Source: an uncultured Clostridia bacterium
Lineage (GTDB): Bacteria > Bacillota > Clostridia > Christensenellales > Aristaeellaceae
DNA length: 64,000 nt
Assembly (NCBI GenBank): GCA_934631025.1
Contig: CAKTXR010000001.1
Coordinates: 124,001-188,000, forward strand
Reading direction: 5' to 3'
Positions 24,376 to 32,499 of this stretch are shown in pieces (the first letter of the stretch is position 1; every line of letters starts with the position of its first letter). A program made the position numbers and the translations under genes. The notes beneath the pieces were generated by a model. It had not been told where the DNA came from and did no database searches. It was given only the letters and a program-made list of their open reading frames with translations.

Positions 24376-25409
24376 TGCGCAGACGCGGCAAATATCGCGG
24401 CGGCGACGGCGGCTCCCTGTGGATCAGCTTTTCCGACCTCATGAGCGCGCTCATGCTGATCTTCGTGCTGGTGCTGTTCTACGCCGTGTATCAGTATTAC
24501 GATATGCTCGAGGTCAAGACCGCCGAGCTGCTCTGCCAGAGCGGTCTCCTGGACGAAAAGTCGTCCCAGCTGTCGCTCTCCCAGCAGGAGCTTGAGGAAA
24601 AGGAAAACGCGCTGGCCCTCGCTCAGCAGACGCTGGACGACAAGGAGGCTCAGCTGAACAGTCAGTCGCTCAAGCTGACCGAAACCGAGCAGGAGCTGAT
24701 CAACGAAAAGGCCAAGCTGCTGCTCCAGGAGGATACGCTCAACGCCCTTCAGGAAAAGCTTGCGGCGCAGGAAAGCGAGCTGAGCAGCGCCCGCGTGAGT
24801 CTGGACGAGGCGCTGGCCGCCCAGCAGAGCCAGCAGGCGCAGCTTGAAGCGCAGCAGGCCCAGCTGGACAAGCTGGTGGGCGTGAAGAGCGCCATCATCG
24901 AGGAGCTGGTGCGCGCACTGGCCAATTCCAACATCAACGGCGCGAGCGTCGACGATTCGGGCGCGATCGTGTTCAGCACGGAGATGATGTTCGACGTGAA
25001 TCGCTCCACGCTCAAGGACGTGGGCAAGGCGTTTTTGAACAGCTTCATTCCCGCGTATCTGGACGTGCTGATGAGCGATAATTACTCTCAGTATGTCAGC
25101 CAGATCATCATTGAAGGCCACACCGATACCGACGGCACGTTCCTGACCAACATGAGGCTTTCACAGGATCGCGCCTATGCCGTGCTGAGATACATACTCA
25201 GCGGAGAATTTACCGGCATATCGGACGCGGCCAAGGAACGGCTCCAGCAGATCGTGACGGTCAACGGCCGCTCCTACAGCGATCCCATTTACAACGACGA
25301 CGGCACGGTCAATATGGACGCGTCCCGCCGCGTGGTGATCAAGTTCCGCATGAACGACGAGGATATGGTCAATGAAATGCTCTCCATACTGGACGGCATG
25401 AATAATTAA
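24375..25409 (+). CDS. MotB/ZorB-like OmpA-domain protein with long coiled coil
   Basis: 344 residues. After a GDGGS turn comes one membrane helix (about 15-40, LWISFSDLMSALMLIFVLVL) with D21 in the place of the ion-carrying Asp of MotB. A Gln/Leu-rich coiled coil runs from about 48 to 170, with heptads such as QEKLAAQESELSSARVSL. An OmpA-like peptidoglycan-binding domain follows, with IEGHTDTDGT around 246-255, a LSQDRA helix and a late RRVVIKF strand. With the channel gene it forms a start-stop-coupled pair, GGAGGTGG serving as ribosome site inside the upstream gene. The long coil between membrane and wall domain is the unusual part. Confidence 0.85.
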   Translation: MRRRGKYRGGDGGSLWISFSDLMSALMLIFVLVLFYAVYQYYDMLEVKTAELLCQSGLLDEKSSQLSLSQQELEEKENALALAQQTLDDKEAQLNSQSLKLTETEQELINEKAKLLLQEDTLNALQEKLAAQESELSSARVSLDEALAAQQSQQAQLEAQQAQLDKLVGVKSAIIEELVRALANSNINGASVDDSGAIVFSTEMMFDVNRSTLKDVGKAFLNSFIPAYLDVLMSDNYSQYVSQIIIEGHTDTDGTFLTNMRLSQDRAYAVLRYILSGEFTGISDAAKERLQQIVTVNGRSYSDPIYNDDGTVNMDASRRVVIKFRMNDEDMVNEMLSILDGMNN

Positions 25410-25423
25410 CGGAGGCGTGTGCT

Positions 25424-28072
25424 ATGCCGCAGGCGGTCAATTTGACGTGTGAGTACAAGGTTGATCCCATTGGACTGGATTTGGAAAGGCCGCGCTTCAG
25501 CTGGCAGTGCGTGTCCGAGGGAAAGATGATTCAGGGCGGCTATCAGATACAGGTGTTCAGGGAGGGCGAGACCGCGCCTTTGTGGGACACCGGCCGCGTG
25601 AATAAGCGTGACAGCCTGCTCGTGCCCTACGACGGGCCGGCGCTCCAGCCGCGCACCCGCTACAGCTGGCGCGTGCGCATCTGGGACAAGAAGGGCCGCG
25701 ACGGCGAGTTCAGCGCGATTTCCTCCTTTGAAACCGGCATGATGAACCGCCCCTTCGCCGCGCAGTGGATCAGCATTCCCGACAAGGGCGACATTTCTAA
25801 AATGCAGAGCGCGCCGCGCTTCCGCCGCGAGTTCGATCTGGGCGGCCGCAAAATAAAAAGCGCGCGCCTGTACGCCACGGCGCTGGGCGTTTACGCCATG
25901 CGTCTCAATGGCAAAGATGTGAGCAGCGATCTGCTCTGCCCCGGCTGGACGGATTACGACCGCTGCGTGCAGTATCAGACCTGGGACGTGACCGCGCTGC
26001 TCAGATCGGGCCCAAACGCGCTCGCGGCCACGCTGGGCGACGGCTGGTATCGCGGCTATCTGGCCTACAAGGACAACCGCAACGTCTTTGGCGAGAAGCT
26101 GGCGCTGCTGGCCGAGCTGTGGGTGCGCTTTGAGGACGGCGGCGAGGAGACGATCGTCACCGACGGGCAGTGGAAGGCGCTCCCCGAAACGCCGATCCGG
26201 CACGTCGACTACTACATGGGCATTGAGTACGACGCGCGCATGGAAACGCCGGGCTGGGACGACGTGGGTTTCGACGATTCCCACTGGCAGGAGGCGGCTG
26301 TGCTGCGCCGGCTGAACTACAAGCTGAACGCGCAGCTGGATCACCCCGTGCGGCGGCAGTCGATCATCACGCCGATCGCGCTCATCACCACGCCGCGTGG
26401 CGAGAAGGTGCTCGATCTGGGACAGAACATGGTCGGCTGGCTGCGCTTCCGCGTAAAAGGCCCGGCCGGAACGCGCGTGGTGATCAGCCACGGCGAGGTG
26501 CTGGACAAGGACGGCAACTTCTATAACGAAAACTACCGCATCGCCAGGGCGGAAATCGGCTATACGCTCTCGGGCCGCGGCTGGGAAACCTTTGAGCCGC
26601 AGCTCACGTTCTTCGGCTTCCGCTATGTGCGTTTGGAAAACTGGCCGTGCGAGATCGACGTGCGCGATTTCGCCGGCGTGGTCATCAGCTCGGACATCGC
26701 GGTGACCTCGGGCTTCGGCTGCTCGGACGAGCGCGTCAACCAGCTCTTCCACAACATCCAGTGGGGACAGCGGGGCAACTTTGTGGACGTGCCCACTGAC
26801 TGCCCGCAGCGCGACGAGCGGCTGGGCTGGACGGGCGACTGCCAGGCCTTCTGCCGCACGGCGTGCATCAACATGGACAGCGCGCTCATGCTGTCCGAAT
26901 GGCTGAAGGATCTCGCGTTTGATCAGCGCGAGGACGGCGCTGTGCCGTTCGTCGTGCCGCAGGTGCTCAAGGACAGCTGCTACGGCGGCGCGGCGTGGGG
27001 CGACGCGGCCACCATCGTGCCCTGGACGCTCTATCAGTGCTATGACGACAAGCGCGTGCTGGAAAACGCCTATCCCTCCATGCGGCGCTGGCTCAAATAC
27101 ATCGAATCGCAGAGCGAGAACGACCTGTGGGCGCACGGCTCGCAGTTCGGCGACTGGCTGGGGCTGGACGCGCGCGAGGGCAGCTACACCGGCGCGACCG
27201 ACAAGACGCTCATCGCTACGGCGTTCTATGCGCACTCGACGTATCTGACGCAGCGCACGGCGGAGGTGTTGGGCTATGAGAAGGACGCGGTCGAGCTGCG
27301 CGCGCTCAGGCGGCGCATCGTGAAGGCCTATCGGCGCGAGTTCATCACGCCGGGAGGCCGTCTGGCCGTGCGCACGCAGACCGCCTACGCGCTCACGCTG
27401 CATTTCGATCTGGCCGAGGAACAGGATCGGCCGCGTATGGTGCGCGAGCTGGTTCAGCTGATCGAGGAAAACGGCGGCCATCTGACCACCGGCTTCGTCG
27501 GCACGCCCTATCTGTGCCTGGCGCTCACCGAGGGCGGCGCGCACGAGGCGGCGGGACGACTGCTGCTCAAGAGCGACTATCCCTCCTGGCTGTATCCGGT
27601 CACCCGCGGCGCGACCACCATGTGGGAGCACTGGGACGGCGTGAAGCCCGACGGCAGCTTCTGGTCGAAGGACATGAACTCCTTCAACCACTATGCCTAC
27701 GGCGCGATCGGCGAATGGCTGATCCGCGCGCTGGCCGGCATCGATCTGACCGAGCCGGGCTATCGCAAGCTGGTCATTCATCCGCGCCCCATCGAGGGGT
27801 TGTCGTTCGTGTCCGCCTGGCAGAAAACGCCCTATGGCCGCGTGAGCTGCGAATGGCGCGTCGAGGACGACGGCCTGCGCATCGTCAACTGCAACATCCC
27901 CTGCGGCGCGACGGCCGTGGCAGTGCTGGAGCAGGCCGAGCTGTGCCAGGTGACCGACGGCGAGAAGCGGCTGGGCGACAGCGCGGGCGTTGTGCGCGCG
28001 TGGCAGTCGGAGGACGACGTCATGCTCGAGCTGGAATCGGGCAGCTACGCCTTCAAATGGCGCAACGACTAA
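25424..28072 (+). CDS. Alpha-L-rhamnosidase, GH78
   Basis: 882 residues. The N-terminal beta-sandwich domains (LERPRFSWQ, WRVRIWDKKG, LYATALGVYAMRLNG) lead to the (alpha/alpha)6 barrel with the DCPQRDERLGWTGD block, in which E465 is the probable catalytic acid, and to WEHWDGV with E735 as likely base. It splits terminal alpha-L-rhamnose from glycans or plant glycosides. No signal peptide is seen, so it works in the cytoplasm. ACGGAGGCG lies just before the ATG. The start is 14 bp after the OmpA-domain gene, so it probably shares that transcript, which is an unexpected partnership. Confidence 0.95.
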   Translation: MPQAVNLTCEYKVDPIGLDLERPRFSWQCVSEGKMIQGGYQIQVFREGETAPLWDTGRVNKRDSLLVPYDGPALQPRTRYSWRVRIWDKKGRDGEFSAISSFETGMMNRPFAAQWISIPDKGDISKMQSAPRFRREFDLGGRKIKSARLYATALGVYAMRLNGKDVSSDLLCPGWTDYDRCVQYQTWDVTALLRSGPNALAATLGDGWYRGYLAYKDNRNVFGEKLALLAELWVRFEDGGEETIVTDGQWKALPETPIRHVDYYMGIEYDARMETPGWDDVGFDDSHWQEAAVLRRLNYKLNAQLDHPVRRQSIITPIALITTPRGEKVLDLGQNMVGWLRFRVKGPAGTRVVISHGEVLDKDGNFYNENYRIARAEIGYTLSGRGWETFEPQLTFFGFRYVRLENWPCEIDVRDFAGVVISSDIAVTSGFGCSDERVNQLFHNIQWGQRGNFVDVPTDCPQRDERLGWTGDCQAFCRTACINMDSALMLSEWLKDLAFDQREDGAVPFVVPQVLKDSCYGGAAWGDAATIVPWTLYQCYDDKRVLENAYPSMRRWLKYIESQSENDLWAHGSQFGDWLGLDAREGSYTGATDKTLIATAFYAHSTYLTQRTAEVLGYEKDAVELRALRRRIVKAYRREFITPGGRLAVRTQTAYALTLHFDLAEEQDRPRMVRELVQLIEENGGHLTTGFVGTPYLCLALTEGGAHEAAGRLLLKSDYPSWLYPVTRGATTMWEHWDGVKPDGSFWSKDMNSFNHYAYGAIGEWLIRALAGIDLTEPGYRKLVIHPRPIEGLSFVSAWQKTPYGRVSCEWRVEDDGLRIVNCNIPCGATAVAVLEQAELCQVTDGEKRLGDSAGVVRAWQSEDDVMLELESGSYAFKWRND

Positions 28073-28099
28073 AGCGCGCTTATAAAGAATTCCTCGGGG

Positions 28100-28134
28100 C
28101 GCGGCGCTTTTTCAACGAAATCTGCGCCGCGTTT
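28100..28134 (+). terminator. Weak candidate terminator after the rhamnosidase gene
   Basis: CGCGGCGC pairs with GCGCCGCG around a 16-nt loop, with only TTT after it. The rest of the 28073-28341 gap holds a GGAATC/GATTCC inverted repeat (28180-28197) over a TATGAT box (28189-28194); that could be a regulated promoter but has no clear -35. Confidence 0.35.
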
Positions 28135-28341
28135 CCCTGATTCGGCTTGGCTGAGCTGTTAGCTTTCCTCATCGGGGCAGGAATCCATTATGATTCCGTG
28201 CGGCCTTCGGGAAGCGCGGCGGGTGAAGCCGTGGGAGGCGTTTGCCGCGAAAAGCCCGCGGGGAATTTGCGGAAAACGCGCGCTTAATCGCAAAAATGCT
28301 CATTCAAACGGCCTGAAGGTCGGGAAACGGAGCGTAAAAAC

Positions 28342-28917
28342 GTGAAATATATTCGGAGATTCCTTTCGTTCGTGGCCAGCCGGATGGTGATCCTCAGCAT
28401 CGTCGTGGCGCTACTGATACTGGCGTTCTATCTGGCGATGAACACGGCCAACATCTATATTCTGCTCAACGACGGCATGACGGCGCGCACATCGGTCATA
28501 CTGACGCGCCAGAATGCCGACGAGCTGACCAACTACTTCACCAACGATTTTCTGCTGAGCGACGAGACGCTCAACATCGGCCTGAGCGACGCTTCGCCCT
28601 ATATCGACTACAACATCACCGATTTCAACTACAAGCTCTCGCTGGAATGGGTGTGGGCGTGGCCGTGGGAGAACAGCGCCACGGCGACCATCGTCGAGCG
28701 CGTGCCCAAGATCAGCGGCAGCGTGCTCAAGGAAAAATCCGATCTGGTGAAGGACGGCACGCTCTCCGCCACGCCGCCCAGCTGGTACGGCGGCCGCTAT
28801 ACCGTGAAGCTGGTACGCCTTGAGGGCAGCTGGAAGATCGACAAGCTGATCCAGACGCAGCTGATCATCGAGGAGCCGACCCCCGAACCGGCGACGGCCT
28901 CGCCCGCGCCGCAATGA
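28342..28917 (+). CDS. Single-helix membrane-anchored protein of unknown function
   Basis: 191 residues with a GTG start. One membrane helix near residues 14-34 (MVILSIVVALLILAFYLAM) is followed by an extracytoplasmic domain of about 130 residues and a Pro/Thr/Glu-rich tail (EEPTPEPATASPAPQ). The outer domain has no Cys and no motif I recognise; a stretch of strands with WVWAWPWE and YTVKLVRLEGSWKID looks like a small beta-rich domain. It overlaps dusB by 4 bp (ATGA), so the two are translationally coupled. Confidence 0.65.
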   Translation: MKYIRRFLSFVASRMVILSIVVALLILAFYLAMNTANIYILLNDGMTARTSVILTRQNADELTNYFTNDFLLSDETLNIGLSDASPYIDYNITDFNYKLSLEWVWAWPWENSATATIVERVPKISGSVLKEKSDLVKDGTLSATPPSWYGGRYTVKLVRLEGSWKIDKLIQTQLIIEEPTPEPATASPAPQ

Positions 28918-29906
28918 GAATCGGCCATATTGAGATCCCCCAGGGCGCGGGACTGGCGCCCATGGCCGGCGTGACCGATATGCCCATGCGCAGGCTGTGC
29001 TTCGAGATGGGCGCGGCCTGGGCGGTGAGCGAAATGCTCTCGGCCAAAGGCTTCATGTACGCGCCGCAGGGCACGCGGGCGATGGACAACCTGCTGGCGC
29101 ACGACAAAAGCGAGGGCATATTGGGCCTTCAGCTCTTCGGCCGCGAAATTCAGTATATGAGCGCGGCGGCGGCGCGGCTGTCCGACCGCGGCTTTGACTT
29201 TATCGACATCAACATGGGCTGCCCCGCGCCGAAGATCGTCTCAAACGGTGAAGGTTCGGCGCTGATGAAGGAGCCTGAGCTGGCCGAGAGGATCGTCGCG
29301 GCGGTGGTGAAGGCGACAAATCTGCCCGTGACGGTCAAGATGCGCGCGGGCTGGGACAGTGAGCACATGAGCGCCGTCGAGCTGGCCCGACGCGCCGAGC
29401 AGGCGGGCGCTGCGGCGATCACCGTACACGGCCGCACGCGCGATCAGATGTACTCGGGGCGCGCCGACCGCGAGATCATCGCGCGGGTCAAGGCGGCGGT
29501 GAGCATTCCCGTGATCGGCAACGGCGATGTGCGCAGCGCGGCGGACTACTTCGCCATGAAGCGCGAGACCGGCTGCGACGCGGTGGCGATCGGCCGCGGG
29601 GCGCAGGGCAATCCCTGGCTGTTCCGCGAAATTCTCGCCGCGGAGAAGGGCGAGCCGTTTGAAAAGCCCACTGTGCGCGAGCGTGTCGAAATGGCGCTGC
29701 GGCACGCGCGGATGCAGGCCGAGTATATCGGCGGTGAGCAGGCGGCGAAGGAAATGCGCAAGCACGTCGCCTGGACGATGCAGGGGACGCCCGGCTGCGC
29801 GCGGCTGCGGGAAGCCGTCAACAATACGCAGTCTCTGGAGGAGATGGCGCGTGTGCTGAACGCGTATATCATAGAGGAGGAAAATCATGCGCAGAACCGA
29901 CCGTGA
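28914..29906 (+). CDS. dusB: tRNA dihydrouridine synthase
   Basis: 330 residues. It reduces uridines in the D-loop of tRNAs with FMN and NADPH. The TIM barrel opens with GLAPMAGVTDMPMR. The catalytic Cys is C103 in NMGCPAPKI, and later blocks are KMRAGWD, TVHGRTRDQMYSG and IGNGDVRS, followed by RGAQGNPWLF. These match the DusB branch found in Gram-positives. Its start overlaps the preceding membrane protein gene by 4 bp, and the next gene begins inside its last 20 bp. Confidence 0.95.
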   Translation: MRIGHIEIPQGAGLAPMAGVTDMPMRRLCFEMGAAWAVSEMLSAKGFMYAPQGTRAMDNLLAHDKSEGILGLQLFGREIQYMSAAAARLSDRGFDFIDINMGCPAPKIVSNGEGSALMKEPELAERIVAAVVKATNLPVTVKMRAGWDSEHMSAVELARRAEQAGAAAITVHGRTRDQMYSGRADREIIARVKAAVSIPVIGNGDVRSAADYFAMKRETGCDAVAIGRGAQGNPWLFREILAAEKGEPFEKPTVRERVEMALRHARMQAEYIGGEQAAKEMRKHVAWTMQGTPGCARLREAVNNTQSLEEMARVLNAYIIEEENHAQNRP

Positions 29907-31407
29907 ACGCAGGAAAAAATGGGTGCGCGTTCTGGCCGTCGTGCTGGCGATACTGCTGATCGCGGGCACGCTGGTCTCCGTGCTGCCGATCTTCGAGGCC
30001 TTTGCCGAGGAGGAAGCCGTGAACCGCTACGAGCTGGCGGTCACGGCTAACCTTACGGCGGGCACGGCGCGCGTGCGCGAGAAGCTGACCTACACGAACA
30101 CGGCGGGCAGGGCGCTGGATCATGTGATGTTCAATCTCTGGGCAAATCTGCTCAGGCGCGAAACTGCCGTGCCTGTGGACGACGACGAATGGAACGACGC
30201 CTTTCCGGCCGGCTATGCCCCGGGGGGCGTCGATTTTATAAGCGTGAGCGTGAACGGCGCGGCGGCGGACTGGGCGGTCAGCGGCGATTACGAACAGTTT
30301 CTGCGCGTCGCCTGCCCGCTGGAGGACGGCGAAAGCGCCGTGATCGAGTTTGAATTTACGCTCGTATTGAGCGACAACCGCTGGGCGCTGGGCTATGAGG
30401 AGATGGGCTATCGGCTGATCAGCTTTTATCCCACGGCGGCGGTTTACGATCAGACCATGGACGGCTTTGTGCTCAACAGCTGGGGCGCTGCCACCGATCC
30501 GGCGATGAGCGACCCCGCCGACTACGTGCTCTCGCTCACGCTGGACGAGGGCTGGGACGTGGCGTCGAGCGGCGTCATCACCGGCAAAACGGCGGAAAAC
30601 GGCCGCGTAACATGGATGATCGAGGGGACGGGGCTGCGCGATCTGGCGCTGACCTTCAGCCGCCGCATGAACGAGTGCGTTAAAACGACCGAATCGGGCG
30701 TGACCATCCGCGCGCTGGCCAGCACGGCCCTCACGGCGAACGCCATGGCCGAATACGCCGCGCGTATTGTCGAGACATACGAGCAGTGGCTGGGCGAGTA
30801 CCCGTATGTGTCGCTGGACATTGCGGAGACTGACCTTCTGCACGGCATGAGCCGCTCGGGCGTGATATTCGTGCCGTCTGCGCTGTGCGGGCTGACGAAG
30901 CGGAGCGCGCTGGAGGAGGCGCTGAGCGTCCTGTGCGCGCGGCAGTGGTTCGGCGGCAAGGTGGGCAGCAATCCGGAGAACGAGCCGTGGATGAACGACA
31001 CGCTGTCACACTATTTTTCGCTGCTCTACTATGAGGAGCGCGAGGGCTACAACGGCTATCTGAAGCGGCTCAACGCCGAGGTGCTCGACGCGCTGCAAAT
31101 CACGCTGCCGGGCGGTCTGGTGGTGGACAGCCATGCCAGCCGATTCACCGATTACGGCGAATACGAGCTGGTGGTGATCGACCGCGGCATGGCCGTGATG
31201 CACGAGCTGCGCGCGATGGTCGGCCGCGAGACCTTCCTCGAAGCGCTGGGCTGCTATGCCCGCGAGAACGCGGGGCGCATCGCGTCGATCGAGCAGTTCG
31301 TCGCGGCGTTCAACGAGACGACCGGCTCGACGTGGGGCGAGTATATCGTCGCGCAGATGCACGACATCGGCGATTACGTCAATTCCGACATGACGTGGTT
31401 CGAATGA
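29887..31407 (+). CDS. Membrane-anchored M1-aminopeptidase-like protein without zinc ligands
   Basis: 506 residues. An N-terminal signal anchor (VLAVVLAILLIAGTLVSVL) leads to a beta-rich N-domain (RYELAVTANLTAGTARVREK) and then a thermolysin-like domain of the M1 family. The zinc motif HExxH-x18-E is gone: the site reads VLCARQWFGG (V348-G357), and the downstream Glu sits in WMNDTLSHYF instead of W(L/M)NEG. The GxMEN exopeptidase block is GMSRSG. It keeps the fold but probably not catalysis, so a binding or scaffold role is likely. AGGAGG precedes the ATG, which lies inside dusB. Confidence 0.8.
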   Translation: MRRTDRERRKKWVRVLAVVLAILLIAGTLVSVLPIFEAFAEEEAVNRYELAVTANLTAGTARVREKLTYTNTAGRALDHVMFNLWANLLRRETAVPVDDDEWNDAFPAGYAPGGVDFISVSVNGAAADWAVSGDYEQFLRVACPLEDGESAVIEFEFTLVLSDNRWALGYEEMGYRLISFYPTAAVYDQTMDGFVLNSWGAATDPAMSDPADYVLSLTLDEGWDVASSGVITGKTAENGRVTWMIEGTGLRDLALTFSRRMNECVKTTESGVTIRALASTALTANAMAEYAARIVETYEQWLGEYPYVSLDIAETDLLHGMSRSGVIFVPSALCGLTKRSALEEALSVLCARQWFGGKVGSNPENEPWMNDTLSHYFSLLYYEEREGYNGYLKRLNAEVLDALQITLPGGLVVDSHASRFTDYGEYELVVIDRGMAVMHELRAMVGRETFLEALGCYARENAGRIASIEQFVAAFNETTGSTWGEYIVAQMHDIGDYVNSDMTWFE

Positions 31408-31422
31408 GGGGAGGAAAGAGCG

Positions 31423-32328
31423 ATGCTGGACGTTTGCCTGCTGGGGTGCGGTGGCATGATGCCCCTGCCCGGCCGCTGGCTGACGGCGCTCATGCTGCGC
31501 TATAACGGCAGGAGCCTGCTCATAGACTGCGGCGAGGGCACGCAGATCGCCATCCGCGAAAAGGGCTGGGGCATGAAGGCCATCGACACGATCGCGATCA
31601 CGCATCTGCACGCCGACCACATCGGCGGCCTGCCGGGGCTGCTGCTCTCGATGGGCCATTCCGGACGCACGGAGCCGCTGACCATGATCGGCCCGCCGCG
31701 CCTGCCCGAGACGGTGGCGGCGCTGCGCTCGATTGCGCCGGAGGTGCCGTTCCCGATTGAGTTTAAGGTGGTGAGCGGCGCGGAGGAGACGCTCGAGTGG
31801 AACGGCTGCGCGCTCAGGGCGTTCCGCGTGTCGCACGGGATGCCCTGCTACGGCTATGCGCTGGAGATTCCGCGGGCGGGGAAATTCGATCCCGCGCGGG
31901 CAGCGGCGATACCGCGTATATATTGGAAGAAACTCCAGCAGGGCGAGACGGTGACCGACGGCGAAAAGACCTATTATCCCGCCGATGTGCTCGGCCCGGC
32001 GCGCGCGGGGCTGAAGGTGACCTATTGCACCGACAGCCGCCCCGTGCCCTCGATCGCCGAAAACGCGAAGAACGCCGACCTGTTCATCTGCGAGGGAATG
32101 TACGGCGATCCGGCCAAGCAGGACAAGGCGATCGAGAATATGCACATGACCTTCGAGGAGGCGGCGGCGCTGGCGCGGACGGCGCAGCCCAAGGCGATGT
32201 GGCTGACGCATTACAGCCCGTCGTTGAACGATCCCGAGGAATTTATCGATCTGGCGCGCAATATTTTTCCCGAAACGACGGCCGGCGGGAACGGAATGAC
32301 CGCTGTGCTGCGCTTTGACGAACGCTGA
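31423..32328 (+). CDS. rnz: Ribonuclease Z, tRNA 3'-processing
   Basis: 301 residues. The metallo-beta-lactamase core has THLHADHIGG (H61, H63, D65, H66). Further ligands are the His in VSHGMPCYGY, the Asp in YCTDSR and the His in WLTHYSPS. The block PGLLLSM and the strand LLIDCGEGTQ are typical for RNase Z, which trims tRNA 3' ends before CCA addition. GGGGAGGAAAG precedes the ATG by 6 bp. It is 15 bp after the M1-like gene and probably ends the operon that begins at 28342. Confidence 0.93.
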   Translation: MLDVCLLGCGGMMPLPGRWLTALMLRYNGRSLLIDCGEGTQIAIREKGWGMKAIDTIAITHLHADHIGGLPGLLLSMGHSGRTEPLTMIGPPRLPETVAALRSIAPEVPFPIEFKVVSGAEETLEWNGCALRAFRVSHGMPCYGYALEIPRAGKFDPARAAAIPRIYWKKLQQGETVTDGEKTYYPADVLGPARAGLKVTYCTDSRPVPSIAENAKNADLFICEGMYGDPAKQDKAIENMHMTFEEAAALARTAQPKAMWLTHYSPSLNDPEEFIDLARNIFPETTAGGNGMTAVLRFDER

Positions 32329-32356
32329 ACAGGCCGTCCAATGAGTGTTCATCAGA

Positions 32357-32414
32357 AAATTTTACGCAACTGCGTAAAATTTCAAAATTTCTGAAGAATT
32401 TCGTCTAGACGAAA
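32357..32414. repeat. Pair of perfect palindromes upstream of the glycosyltransferase gene
   Basis: AAATTTTACGCA-AC-TGCGTAAAATTT (32357-32382) is a perfect inverted repeat with a 2-nt centre. TTTCGTCTAGACGAAA (32399-32414) is a perfect 16-bp palindrome. Neither is followed by a T tract that would make a clear terminator; they could be protein-binding sites or an rnz 3' structure. The block is much more AT-rich than its surroundings. Confidence 0.6.
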
Positions 32415-32499
32415 AATGTGACAGTTGTTACGAAATTGCGACATACGCATATGCGCTGAATGGAGTGCATAAATAATACGGATTTGCGAGGTGAAACGC

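Noticed and set aside
22801..25409. Complete Zorya defence system
   Set aside because: Only the ZorA/ZorB-like pair is present; the next genes are a rhamnosidase and housekeeping genes.
22801..25409. Flagellar stator MotAB
   Set aside because: The channel protein has a far longer tail than MotA, the partner has an unusually long coiled coil, and no flagellar or chemotaxis genes lie nearby.
25406..27781. Long minus-strand open frame (791 codons) opposite the rhamnosidase
   Set aside because: High GC suppresses stop codons on the opposite strand. The translation has no family features and the plus-strand gene is clear.
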